Shown: positions 55,757 through 64,000, counted from the stretch's first letter. The stretch is 64,000 nucleotides of DNA from Chitinophagaceae bacterium (GCA_016715365.1 JADKAM010000007.1:1-64000), one strand, 5' to 3'. Numbers and translations: made by a program. Notes: generated by a model not told the origin, from the letters alone.

Positions 55757-57150
55757 ATGAACGCAATAATATTAACAGCAATCTGGGGAGTGGTGATGAT
55801 GTTGGGTGGTGCTTTTATTAAAAGCAAAGCCACACCCAAATACCTGGCAATTTTTGGATTGACAGTAATACTTGTTGCCAATTGTATGCAGATGAATTCG
55901 GGAATAGCATTTTTTACAGTAGATGTAAAAGATATGCTGCATTTCAACAGTTTCAATTTAACATTCATTAATGTGGCTTTTGGCTGTACACTGCTTTTCT
56001 TTTTATTGAGTGGAAGAGATATTGAAAAAGTAGGCGAAAATGTTTCTGAATATTTTGCCCTGATATTTTTTATTTTATGCGGGGTTGCCCTCATATCTAC
56101 ATTCAATTCGCTGTTGATGCTGTTTATCGGTATCGAAATTGTTTCGATCCCTTTATATATTTTAACAGGCAGCGATAAAAGAAATTTAAAAAGTAATGAA
56201 GCGGCGCTGAAATATTTTTTGATGGGAGCCTTTTCAACCGGCATCATGTTACTGGGTATTGCCTTTTTGTATGGCGGCAGTGCAAGCGGTTCATTCTATA
56301 TTGATAATATTATTTCGGGGAATGCCCCCATGCCTGCTATGATTGCTGCAGGATTGGTGCTGCTATTAGTATCCATGTCTTTTAAAGTTTCGGCTGCGCC
56401 ATTTCATTTCTGGACACCCGATGTGTATGACGGAGCACCAACCGTATTCACCTCATTTATGGCCACTATTGTAAAAGCAGCGGCATTTTTTGCTTTTGTA
56501 CGCTTATTTGAAAATGCTTTCGGCAGCATGCATACACAATGGCAAACGCTTATTGTAATTCTAATTGCAGCAACCTTATTAATCGGAAACCTCACTGCTG
56601 TTTTTCAGCAAAGTGTAAAACGGATGCTGGCATATTCCAGCATTGCCCAGGCTGGCTTTATGCTGTTTTCCTTATTCGCTTTAAATAACCTGGCCAAGGA
56701 AGGTTTGGTGTTGTATGCAGCGGCTTACAGCCTGGCAAGCATTGGCATCTTTGCCATATTAATTAAAATGAAAGATTACACTATTGATGGTTTTAATGGC
56801 TTGGGTAAAGCACATCCCCTGCTTGCTGTTACGGCAACTGTATTTCTTTTATCATTAACGGGTATTCCTTTAACCGCAGGTTTTCAGAGTAAATTTTTTA
56901 TGCTGATGGCAGCGGTTCAAACCGGGCATCATATCTGGCTGGTAATTTTGCTGTGCTTTGTGCTGCTATCAGTGCCTATTATTATTTCAGAATTATACAG
57001 GCCATGTTCTTTAAAGATGCTGCAGCAGATGTGGTAATACTGGCTGATGATATTACACCGGCTTTTAAAATACTGCTTGTTATTACAGCAGCCCTCATTA
57101 TTGTTTTAGGCTTATTCCCTCATTTTCTTACAAACTGGTTGTATTTTTAA
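55757..57150 (+). CDS. nuoN: NADH-quinone oxidoreductase subunit N (one frameshift as given)
   Basis: This third antiporter-like subunit reads to about 56955 in one frame (FNSLLMLFIGIEIVSIPLYIL with the conserved Glu; FHFWTPDVYDGAPTVFTSFMATIVKAAAF; KRMLAYSSIAQAGFML), then continues in another (AAISAYYYFRIIQAMFF, ending FPHFLTNWLYF at 57150). The joined length is about 464 residues, normal for NuoN. Both parts are well conserved, so the one-base change near 56950-56965 is probably an error rather than inactivation. It closes the nuo operon. Confidence 0.93.
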
Positions 57151-57175
57151 CGATAAAGTACCGTTTGTAAAAACT

Positions 57176-57209
57176 TTTGCGTCTTAGTTGTATTCAGTTC
57201 TTAACTTTA
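57176..57209 (+). promoter_or_regulatory. Candidate promoter of the ABC permease gene
   Basis: TTTG at 57176-57179 and TAACTTTA at 57202-57209, 22 nt apart, approximate the consensus with one mismatch in the -7 box. Leader about 12-18 nt. Confidence 0.5.
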
Positions 57210-57226
57210 GGACGAATAACACGAAC

Positions 57227-58507
57227 ATGACTTTTAAAGACACCGTTGCTTTATCCTGGCGTAATATTTCTGGTAATAAATTAAGGACTGCCATAACAGT
57301 AGCGATTATTGCATTGGGCATTTTTGCATTAATTCTCATTATCACTTCCATTAAAGCCGCCAGCAACAGCCTTACCACCAGCTTTTCCACCATGGGTGCC
57401 AATTCCTTCAGTCTGCGGTTTAAAGACCGTAACATACGTATTGGCGGTGGGAGGCAGGAAGAGAATAATAAAACCAGCAAATCGGCTTTAAGAGAAAAGA
57501 AAAGTAATATGGGTAAAGTAATTACCTATGATGAAGCAAGGGCTTTTAAACAACGCTACCAGTTTCCGGCAAAAGTCGGCCTGTCGTTAATGGGCCCCCG
57601 GAATATTGTTTGTAATAATGATCGGAAAAAAACCAATCCTGATGTAAGGGTGATTGGTGGCGATGAAAACTACCTGGAGCTGAACGGCTATAATATTGCC
57701 TATGGCCGCAATTTTACCGAAACAGAAATTGAATCAGGAAGAAGCATCTGTATGCTGGGAAGTGGTACTGCCAAAAAGCTGTATCCCGATAATCCTGCAA
57801 AAGCCATTGATAAAGTAGTAAGTGTAGATCATATACCTTACCGGGTTATAGCTGTGCTTGAAGAAAAAAGTTCGAGTGCATTTTTTAATACCAGTAAAAT
57901 TGTTATTACCTCTTACAATAATATCCGCAGGTTGTATGCAACACAAAGCACCTCATTCAATATCGGAGTCATGGTATCCGATTTAAAAATGATGGATGCT
58001 GCTATTGGTGAAGCTAAAGGTACTTTCAGGCCGATAAGAAAACTGGATGTAAAAGACGAAATTAATTTTTACGTAGATAAAAGTGACAGCATTGCCGAGG
58101 CATTGCTTACCAACCTGGGTTTTTTAGAGAAAGGAACGATCGGCATTGCTTTTATTACTTTAATAGGAGCCGCTATAGGCCTTATGAATATTATGCTGGT
58201 GGCAGTAAATGAACGCACTAAAGAAATTGGTTTGATAAAAGCACTGGGAGGAACCAGCAAAGATATCAGGGCGCAGTTTTTATATGAGTCTGTTTTGATC
58301 AGTTTGCTGGGAGCTGTTGCCGGAATAATTGCCGGGGTATTGCTCGGTAATGTGGTGGCAATTCTCTTAAAAACAGGTTTTGTGGTTCCCTGGGCCTGGG
58401 TCATTGCGGGTATATTTGTATGTTCTTTTGTTGGTCTTGCTGCTGGTTTATATCCTGCTTACAAAGCCTCAAAATTAGACCCCATCGTGGCTTTACGGTA
58501 TGAGTAA
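57227..58507 (+). CDS. MacB/FtsX-type ABC transporter permease
   Basis: This 426-residue protein begins MTFKDTVALSWRNISGNKLRTAITVAII, the MacB-like start with helix 1. A periplasmic domain of about 240 residues follows (including SLMGPRNIVCNN and VIGGDENYLELNGY), then three C-terminal helices with NERTKEIGLIKALGGTSKDI and the closing ASKLDPIVALRYE. The frame opens 13 codons upstream without a good start. No ATPase or membrane-fusion partner is adjacent, so its transport substrate cannot be inferred. MacB-type permeases act in efflux or lipoprotein handling. Confidence 0.9.
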   Translation: MTFKDTVALSWRNISGNKLRTAITVAIIALGIFALILIITSIKAASNSLTTSFSTMGANSFSLRFKDRNIRIGGGRQEENNKTSKSALREKKSNMGKVITYDEARAFKQRYQFPAKVGLSLMGPRNIVCNNDRKKTNPDVRVIGGDENYLELNGYNIAYGRNFTETEIESGRSICMLGSGTAKKLYPDNPAKAIDKVVSVDHIPYRVIAVLEEKSSSAFFNTSKIVITSYNNIRRLYATQSTSFNIGVMVSDLKMMDAAIGEAKGTFRPIRKLDVKDEINFYVDKSDSIAEALLTNLGFLEKGTIGIAFITLIGAAIGLMNIMLVAVNERTKEIGLIKALGGTSKDIRAQFLYESVLISLLGAVAGIIAGVLLGNVVAILLKTGFVVPWAWVIAGIFVCSFVGLAAGLYPAYKASKLDPIVALRYE

Positions 58508-58643
58508 CAACTGTTTAATTTTATTAATTCAGCCATGTTTAATTTGAATTTTTCTAATATTTGAAAGGTTTTCACATTATTTTTATGTAAATAATCCATT
58601 TTAGCATCGTAAAAAAATATTTCTAAAATAAATTTTTTGTAGG

Positions 58644-58672
58644 TTGAAACTTTCAATTAATTATTTAACTTG
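58644..58672 (+). promoter_or_regulatory. Candidate promoter of the exbB cluster (TTG-N19-TAACTTG)
   Basis: TTG at 58644-58646 and TAACTTG at 58666-58672, 19 nt apart, fit the Bacteroidota pattern. The leader to exbB would be about 110 nt. The 281-bp spacer (58508-58788) is very AT-rich and contains nothing else I can name. Confidence 0.6.
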
Positions 58673-58788
58673 TGCATCTTGTTTCTATATATGAAAGTGT
58701 ATAATGTTGTTCAAGTTAAAAAATCAAAAAAACTTACCCATCATTAAACGTAAACCAAACTTTTTACAAAACTAAAAACTAGAATTTT

Positions 58789-59652
58789 ATGGCAGAGACT
58801 ACAGCAACTGTAAAACCAACAACTTCAGTTCAGGCAAAAAAATCAAGTAACATTATTTCATTAATTGCTCCGGTATTATGTTTACTTGCAGGTTATTTTA
58901 TTTGGAGGATTGTATTAGGAAACCCGGCAAATTTTGGTGTGCCTACTGTACCAGGCGATGAAGGTTGGTTTTGGCCAGGACGTCATGATCCCAAGTCAGC
59001 ATTAAGTAAAATGTATTTGGGTGGTATTATCGTACCTGTACTGATTGGTACATTTTTAACCATGTTAACTTTTGTGATTGAGCGTTTCATGACGATCACC
59101 AAAGCCAATGGTACCGGTAACAATGCAGATTTTATACGTAAAGTGCAATACCAGCTGGCTAATAAAAATGTTGATGCAGCTTTGGCTGAATGTGATAAAC
59201 AAAAAGGATCTGTAGGAAATGTAATGAAAGCAGGTTTGCACCGTTACAAAGAAATGATCTCTAATACAGAATTAAGCACCGACCAGAAAGTGATGGCCAT
59301 TCAAAAAGAAGTGGAAGAAGCTACATCTCTTGAATTACCCATGTTGGAAAAAAACCTGGTATTTCTTTCAAGTATTGCTTCTTTGGCAACTTTGATCGGT
59401 CTGTTAGGTACGGTGGTTGGTATGATTCGTGCATTTGGTACGCTGGGTTCTGACAGTGGTGGTTCAGCATCTGCCCAGGCATTGTCTGTGGGTATTTCTG
59501 AGGCCCTTTATAATACAGCATTGGGTATTGGTACATCTGCATTTGCCATTATGTTTTATAACATATTTACAACCAAGATTGATGGAATAACTTACGGTAT
59601 TGATGAATCTGGATTTACTTTAACACAAACTTTCGCGTCTCTGTACAAATAA
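58789..59652 (+). CDS. exbB: MotA/TolQ/ExbB proton channel protein
   Basis: This 287-residue protein has helix 1 at about 23-42, a longer-than-usual periplasmic insert (GVPTVPGDEGWFWPGRHDPKS), helix 2 at about 82-102, a cytoplasmic domain, and the conserved C-terminal pair (ASLATLIGLLGTVVGMIRAFGTLG and GISEALYNTALGIGTSAFAIMFYN). ExbB pentamers with ExbD form the proton-driven motor for TonB. It is the first gene of exbB-exbD-exbD-tonB-tonB-exbD. Confidence 0.95.
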   Translation: MAETTATVKPTTSVQAKKSSNIISLIAPVLCLLAGYFIWRIVLGNPANFGVPTVPGDEGWFWPGRHDPKSALSKMYLGGIIVPVLIGTFLTMLTFVIERFMTITKANGTGNNADFIRKVQYQLANKNVDAALAECDKQKGSVGNVMKAGLHRYKEMISNTELSTDQKVMAIQKEVEEATSLELPMLEKNLVFLSSIASLATLIGLLGTVVGMIRAFGTLGSDSGGSASAQALSVGISEALYNTALGIGTSAFAIMFYNIFTTKIDGITYGIDESGFTLTQTFASLYK

Positions 59653-59708
59653 TTGTATGGATTTACGAATGTTTTGAATCTTAAAGAAAATTATAAAAAC
59701 AGATAAAT

Positions 59709-60362
59709 ATGCCAAAAGTTAAAATACCACGAAAAAGCACGAATGTAGACATGACGGCTATGTGTGATGTGGCTTTTCTTCTGTTGACATTCTTTATATT
59801 GGCAACAAAACAAAAACCACCGGAAGTGCTGTCGGTTAAAACTCCAACTTCGGTTTCGAGTAAAGCTGCTCCCGAAAAATCAATATTGATTACACTTACA
59901 AAAGAAGGTAAAGTGTTTCTGATGCTGGGAGATGAGACAAAGAAGGATGCAATCATCGATGATTTCAATACAACAAGGGCCCTGGGTTTAACACCTGGCG
60001 AATTAAAGAAACTTAAAAAAACTGAATTCATCGGCCTGCCTGTTAATAAACTCAAATCAGCATTAAATTCCACACAGGAAATCCCTCCCACTTTAATGGA
60101 TGGGATACCAACAGACAGTACCAATAATGAATTGGCTTTCTGGATCCGCAGTGTGACCAATGCTTATAAGGGTGAAGACCAACGTAAACTGCAGGAAATG
60201 ATCCTGGTTAAAGGCGATGGAGAAGCGCTCTATCCGATATTTAAAAATGTAAAAGAAGCCTTAAAGGCCAATGAGATTTTTAAATTCAGGATTGTTACAG
60301 AAGGCGAAGCAGTGCCACTGGGTTCGGAATTATACAAAACCGGTACAACCGAAAAACATTAA
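59709..60362 (+). CDS. exbD: ExbD/TolR family protein 1
   Basis: This 217-residue protein has one N-terminal helix with the essential Asp (DMTAMCDVAFLLLTFFILATK, Asp near 21) and a periplasmic domain. It is longer than the third ExbD, with an insert around GLTPGELKKLKKTEFIGLP. It starts 56 bp after exbB. ExbD supplies the proton-carrying Asp in the ExbB channel. Confidence 0.94.
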   Translation: MPKVKIPRKSTNVDMTAMCDVAFLLLTFFILATKQKPPEVLSVKTPTSVSSKAAPEKSILITLTKEGKVFLMLGDETKKDAIIDDFNTTRALGLTPGELKKLKKTEFIGLPVNKLKSALNSTQEIPPTLMDGIPTDSTNNELAFWIRSVTNAYKGEDQRKLQEMILVKGDGEALYPIFKNVKEALKANEIFKFRIVTEGEAVPLGSELYKTGTTEKH

Positions 60363-60386
60363 TAAAAAAAATTAAAAGGAAATACT

Positions 60387-60935
60387 ATGGCAGAAATGGA
60401 TACCTCGTCGGGTGGCGGACATAAAAAAGGCCCCGGCGTCAAAAAAGGAAAAAAGCTTTCTACCCGTGTTGATCTTACTCCGATGGTTGACCTTGGTTTT
60501 CTGTTACTTACTTTCTTTGTATTTACCACAACCATGAGCCAGTCAACGGCCATGAATATGAATGAACCCAAGGATGATCCTAATCAGCAGATGAAGGTAA
60601 AAAACTCGGGTGCCATGACTATTTTATTGGGTAAAGGAAACCAGGTTTATTATTACTATGGGCAATTAATGCCTGAAACGATCAGCCAGGATTTTAAAAG
60701 TACCAATTTTAAAGGCATTCGTGCACTGATTCTTGAAAAGAAAAAATCTACACCAATTGACGATCTGATGTATATCATTAAATCAGATGAAAAATCAACT
60801 TTTAAAAATGCGATTGATATACTGGATGAAATGACCATATCAGCTGTACCTCCCGGTCACTACGCTGAAGTGGAAATGGTTGATGTAGAGAAAATGCTCA
60901 TTAGGGAAACTGAAAAGGCAAACGGTATTCAGTAG
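60387..60935 (+). CDS. exbD: ExbD/TolR family protein 2
   Basis: This 182-residue protein has a Gly/Lys-rich start (SSGGGHKKGPGVKKGKK), then RVDLTPMVDLGFLLLTFFVFTTTM with the essential Asp, and a periplasmic domain ending near IRETEKANG. It is closely related to the third ExbD (62958-63479), sharing the STRVDLTPMVDLGFLLLTFFVFTTT core, and less to ExbD 1. It is followed by tonB 1. Confidence 0.94.
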   Translation: MAEMDTSSGGGHKKGPGVKKGKKLSTRVDLTPMVDLGFLLLTFFVFTTTMSQSTAMNMNEPKDDPNQQMKVKNSGAMTILLGKGNQVYYYYGQLMPETISQDFKSTNFKGIRALILEKKKSTPIDDLMYIIKSDEKSTFKNAIDILDEMTISAVPPGHYAEVEMVDVEKMLIRETEKANGIQ

Positions 60936-60985
60936 GAGATTATGGAATTGGAACAATTTTGAATCTAATTAAAAAAGAGATTATA

Positions 60986-61815
60986 ATGGAAGCAAACAAA
61001 ATTTTAAGTGCCGATGTTCTTGACATTATTTTGATGGCAAGAATAAAGAGTATGGCGCTTATCAATTAAGAAAGGCCTACAAAAAAACGCTTACCAAAGC
61101 GCTTATTATTACCGGCAGTGTTCTGTTATTGGTTTTAGGAGCGAATTTTTTCGCCAAATATATGGACGATAACGATAAAAAGAAATTTGACACACTGGAA
61201 ACACAAATGGCCGAATTAAAAGCGGATGAACCACCACCACCACCGCCACCACCGCCGCCACCACCACCAGAACCACCACCACCACCTGAAATTAACCAGG
61301 TTAAATTTACACCTCCTAAAATTGTAAAAGATGAAGAGGTAAAACCTGATGAAAAAATTGAGGAAATCAAGGAAGATGCAGCCATCAGTATACAAACTGT
61401 TAAAAGCGAAAATACGGTTCAGGTTGTTCAGGCACCGGTAGAGGAGAAAGGTACGCAGGTTGTAGAAGTAAAAGTGGCAGATGATGAGAATAAGATATTC
61501 ACTAAAGTGGAAGTGGAAGCAGGTTTTCCTGGTGGTGAAGATGCCTGGCGTAACTACCTGAGAAAAACTTTAAATGCAAACACGCCTGTAGATTACGGTG
61601 CAAGTGCCGGTAAATACACAGTTATTGTAAAGTTTGTTGTAAGTAAAGATGGTAGCCTGAGTGATGTGAAATGTGAAAATGACCCGGGTTTTGGTATGTG
61701 TGAGGAAGCAGAAAGGGTAATTAAAAAAACCAAGAACTGGACTCCCGCCATTCAAAACGGACGTAATGTAAATGCATATCGCCGTCAGCCAATAACTTTT
61801 GTAGTAGAAGATTAA
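60986..61815 (+). CDS. tonB: TonB family protein 1 of the duplicated pair (one frameshift as given)
   Basis: The start ATGGAAGCAAACAAAATTTTA at 60986 matches the next tonB almost base for base. Near 61026-61031 this copy has TTTT where the other has TTTTT, so the frame breaks after about 14 codons; adding one T gives about 276 residues. Features: helix near 45-62, a run of 13 prolines with a second short one, an acidic spacer, and the TonB C-terminal domain (GGEDAWRNYLRKTL, VIVKFVVSKDGSLSDVKCENDPGFGMCEEA). It is likely functional if the T is real and missing only in the data. Confidence 0.88.
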
Positions 61816-61837
61816 TCTTCAAAAGAATTATAGTTTG

Positions 61838-61867
61838 ATCCCTTCGAATTTCGGAGGGATTTTTTTT
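61838..61867 (+). terminator. Intrinsic terminator after tonB 1
   Basis: ATCCCT and CGA (61838-61847) pair with TCG and AGGGAT (61851-61860), one mismatch inside, followed by T7. It would reduce transcription into tonB 2. Confidence 0.88.
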
Positions 61868-62019
61868 GCCTATGCATGGAAAGTCATTTTTAAATCACTG
61901 TGAAAAATCTTGTTGTATGTAAAAACAGCACAAAAAAAATTATTTAATTAATTTTTTATTAGCCAGTTGGCAGTTTATGGAATTTTAAAAACCCTGAGTC
62001 TAATTAAAAACTAATTAAC

Positions 62020-62853
62020 ATGGAAGCAAACAAAATTTTAACTGCAGATGTTCTTGACATTATTTTTGATGGCAAGAATAAAGCCTATGGTGCTTATCAA
62101 TTAAGAAAGGCTTATAAAAGAACACTTACTAAAGCAATGGTAATTACCGGAGGTACTTTATTATTGGTTTTGGGTGGAACTGTTTTAGCCAATATTATAG
62201 ATGATGATCACAGAGGGCCACTCGACACAAAGGAGATAATAATGGTTAAGGTGAATACGGATCCAACGCCTCCACCACCACCACCTCCACCTCCGCCACC
62301 ACCTCCACCAGAGCAGCCAAAACTGGATATAAAACAGATCAAGTTTGTACCTCCGGTTATTGTAGATGATAATGAGGTAAAGCCTGATGAAATTATCAAG
62401 GACATAGAACCGGATGCAGCCATCAGCATTAAAGATGTGGAAAGCGTCAATACAAAACAGATTGTGCAGGCGCCTATTGATGAAGAAGGAACAAAAGTAG
62501 TGCAGATAAAAAAAGATGATGAAGAAAATACAATTTTTACTTCCGTGCAAATTGAAGCAGGCTTTCCGGGAGGAGAAGCTGCATGGCGTGATTACCTGAG
62601 AAAAACACTGAATGCAGAAACACCGGTAGATAATGGCGCAACTGCCGGAAAATATACTGTTATTGTAAAGTTTGTGGTAAGCAAAGATGGAAGTTTAAGC
62701 GATATAAAATGTGAAAATGATCCGGGATTTGGTATGTGTGAGGAAGCAGTAAGGGTAATTAAAAAAACTAAAAACTGGACTCCAGCTATTCAAAACGGAA
62801 AGAACGTACATGCATATCGTCGTCAGCCAATAATTTTTGTAGTAGAGGATTAA
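62020..62853 (+). CDS. tonB: TonB family protein 2 of the duplicated pair
   Basis: This 277-residue protein repeats tonB 1: MEANKILTADVLDIIFDGKNKAYGAYQLRK start, helix near 45-60, a 14-proline run, an acidic spacer, and a TonB C-terminal domain in which most of the last ~110 residues are shared with copy 1 (GGEAAWRDYLRKTL, CENDPGFGMCEEA, YRRQPIIFVVED). The two genes diverge mainly just after the membrane helix and in the spacer. It lies between two terminators, so it may have its own promoter in the 61870-62019 spacer. Confidence 0.93.
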   Translation: MEANKILTADVLDIIFDGKNKAYGAYQLRKAYKRTLTKAMVITGGTLLLVLGGTVLANIIDDDHRGPLDTKEIIMVKVNTDPTPPPPPPPPPPPPPPEQPKLDIKQIKFVPPVIVDDNEVKPDEIIKDIEPDAAISIKDVESVNTKQIVQAPIDEEGTKVVQIKKDDEENTIFTSVQIEAGFPGGEAAWRDYLRKTLNAETPVDNGATAGKYTVIVKFVVSKDGSLSDIKCENDPGFGMCEEAVRVIKKTKNWTPAIQNGKNVHAYRRQPIIFVVED

Positions 62854-62872
62854 TTTAATAAAGCATCGTTTG

Positions 62873-62906
62873 ATCCCCCCTACACTTTGTAGCGGGGATT
62901 TTTTTT
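62873..62906 (+). terminator. Intrinsic terminator after tonB 2
   Basis: ATCCCC (62873-62878) pairs with GGGGAT (62894-62899), with an inner TAC/GTA, followed by a T-run. Confidence 0.82.
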
Positions 62907-62957
62907 ATTTATGTATGGAAAAAATTCTTTTCGTTATCTCAATAAAAACTTACTGTT

Positions 62958-63479
62958 ATGGCAGAAATAGAAACAAAACGATCATCAGAAAAAAAGAAAA
63001 GGTTCAATAAGAAAAGTACCAGGGTTGATTTAACGCCCATGGTTGACCTTGGGTTTTTATTGCTTACTTTTTTTGTATTTACCACCACAATTTCTGAGGC
63101 AAAGGCAATGAACCTGGTAATGCCTAATGACAAAGTTGATACTATAAGAGATCCGGTTTGCGAATCATGCGTATTAACTGTTTTGCTGGATAAAAACAAT
63201 CGTATAAAATATTACGAAGGTGCTGCAGAAAACAATCCTTTAGTAAAAGAAACAGGTTTTGCACCGGAAGAGATCAGAACGGTTTTAATGCAGAAAAAAG
63301 CAGCTGTAGCAAATGTAAGAGGGGACGGCGATCAGTTTATACTTATCATCAAACCATCAGCTGCCAGTAGTTTTAAAAACTTTGTAGATATAACCGATGA
63401 GGTAACCATCTGCCAGATCAAAAAGTATTATGTGGATGAAATAAGGGACATTGATAAAAAACTGCTTCTTAAAAAATAA
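62958..63479 (+). CDS. exbD: ExbD/TolR family protein 3
   Basis: This 173-residue protein resembles ExbD 2: basic start (KRSSEKKKRFNKKSTR), then RVDLTPMVDLGFLLLTFFVFTTTIS with the essential Asp, and a periplasmic domain with two Cys (DPVCESCVLTVLL). It sits after tonB 2, so the pair tonB 2-exbD 3 mirrors exbD 2-tonB 1. Confidence 0.94.
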   Translation: MAEIETKRSSEKKKRFNKKSTRVDLTPMVDLGFLLLTFFVFTTTISEAKAMNLVMPNDKVDTIRDPVCESCVLTVLLDKNNRIKYYEGAAENNPLVKETGFAPEEIRTVLMQKKAAVANVRGDGDQFILIIKPSAASSFKNFVDITDEVTICQIKKYYVDEIRDIDKKLLLKK

Positions 63480-63490
63480 TAAAGCCTTGC

Positions 63491-63575
63491 CAGTAGGTAG
63501 TTTACAGTTGGGATTATGCAAAATGCATACTATTTGTCACCCACAGCCCACTGCTGACTGCCAACTGCTTACTAT
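63491..63575. repeat. Imperfect inverted repeat between exbD 3 and mnmE
   Basis: GTAGGTAGTTTACAGT (63493-63508) faces ACTGCCAACTGCTTAC (63557-63572), matching at about 11 of 16 positions when inverted. Words of the type ACTGC and CAACTG recur at 7-8 nt. The right arm runs directly into the mnmE promoter box. Confidence 0.65.
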
Positions 63576-63580
63576 CTTTG
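63573..63580 (+). promoter_or_regulatory. -7 box TATCTTTG, 4 nt before the mnmE ATG
   Basis: The sequence reads TATCTTTGCCACATG into the mnmE start. This is the same spacing as at rlmN and the phosphatase gene. No good -33 was found. Confidence 0.6.
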
Positions 63581-63584
63581 CCAC

Positions 63585-64000
63585 ATGTCAAATCAGATTT
63601 CGGGTTGGGATGATACCATTGTTGCGCTGGCCACACCAACTGGCATTGGGGCTATAGGCGTAATAAGACTAAGTGGTTCAAAAGCTATTGATATTGTAAA
63701 TGAATTGTTTCCTTCCAAAGATCTGCATAAACAAAATACACACACCATTCATGTTGGTTTTATTAAGGAAGATGAGGTGGATATAGATGAAGTGGTTGTT
63801 TCCTTGTATAAAAATCCGAAAAGTTATACCGGCGAAGATGTGGTTGAAATTGGTTGCCATGGAAGCCCCTTTGTGCAGCAACAGGTAATTAAGGCTTGCA
63901 TACACAAAGGTGCCAGGCTTGCCAAAGCCGGTGAATTTACACAGCGTGCTTTTTTGAATGGTAAACTTGATCTTACCCAGGCAGAAGCAGTGGCTGATAT
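63585..64000 (+). CDS. mnmE: tRNA modification GTPase MnmE (5' part; cut by window end)
   Basis: About 138 codons are visible from the ATG at 63585. The N-terminal formyl-THF-binding domain is clear: DDTIVALATPTGIGAIGVIRLSG, YTGEDVVEIGCHGSPF, and AKAGEFTQRAFLNGKLDLTQAEAVAD. MnmE with MnmG modifies U34 of certain tRNAs. The G domain and C-terminal Cys lie past the window edge. Confidence 0.95.
   Translation, partial: MSNQISGWDDTIVALATPTGIGAIGVIRLSGSKAIDIVNELFPSKDLHKQNTHTIHVGFIKEDEVDIDEVVVSLYKNPKSYTGEDVVEIGCHGSPFVQQQVIKACIHKGARLAKAGEFTQRAFLNGKLDLTQAEAVAD

Noticed and set aside
1..64000. tRNA, rRNA, transposase or prophage genes
   Set aside because: None found by eye on either strand. A covariance-model search would be needed to exclude small RNAs.

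Overview
The window reads as one stretch of a Bacteroidota chromosome, most likely the Chitinophagia/Sphingobacteriia side. The evidence is: TAnnTTTG-type -7 promoter boxes instead of sigma70 boxes, little or no Shine-Dalgarno sequence, two large secreted proteins ending in type IX secretion (Por) sorting domains, a short NuoG without the molybdopterin domain, an S16 with an acidic tail, and ExbB/ExbD/ExbD/TonB clusters. No tRNA, rRNA, CRISPR array, transposase or phage gene was seen. The placement is inferred from gene content, not from a database search.

Layout. 1-1468: a heavily frameshifted superfamily-1 helicase. 1578-1802: a CDGSH iron-sulfur protein. 2198-9687: a giant secreted protein with seven tandem ~225-residue PA/HYR-like units, six nearly identical at DNA level. 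9805-11329 (minus): a TMEM175-like channel, a DUF1456 protein and a glycine-rich RRM protein. 11602-16597: a complete thr operon (leader peptide, thrA, thrB, thrC). 16649-17790 (minus): rpsF-rpsR-rplI. 18039-22926 (minus): M14 peptidase, secreted endonuclease I, rpsT. 23043-30828 (plus): PqiA-like protein, sucA, a GxxExxY nuclease-like gene, ffh, rpsP, rimM, dinB. 30829-34680 (minus): two pseudouridine synthases, a Spy-like protein, rlmN. 34871-36064: thiolase. 36195-38057 (minus): hisS and a low-molecular-weight phosphatase. 38254-42388: tonB, small membrane protein, PstS-like lipoprotein, TPR protein. 42525-57150: a 14-subunit nuo operon (complex I) with two unrelated secreted-protein genes between nuoE and nuoF. 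57227-58507: ABC permease. 58789-63479: exbB-exbD-exbD-tonB-tonB-exbD. 63585-64000: start of mnmE, cut by the window edge.

How it fits together. Complex I makes the proton gradient that ExbB/ExbD/TonB systems spend on outer-membrane uptake. The two T9SS-tailed proteins, the M14 peptidase and the endonuclease point to a cell that breaks down extracellular polymers. The thr operon carries an enteric-style Thr/Ile-rich leader peptide that the supplied gene models do not contain.

Main points for a second look: (1) a GxxExxY nuclease gene sitting in the loop of an imperfect inverted repeat between sucA and ffh; (2) about ten other long hairpins at gene junctions, each with a different sequence but built alike, from 6-9 nt words; five of them lie between nuo genes; (3) the ThrL peptide at 11602-11697; (4) three genes whose ATG follows a TAYCTTTG box by exactly 4 nt, predicting leaderless mRNAs; (5) frameshifts that can nearly all be repaired by one homopolymer base, which suggests sequence error rather than true pseudogenes downstream of about 2 kb.
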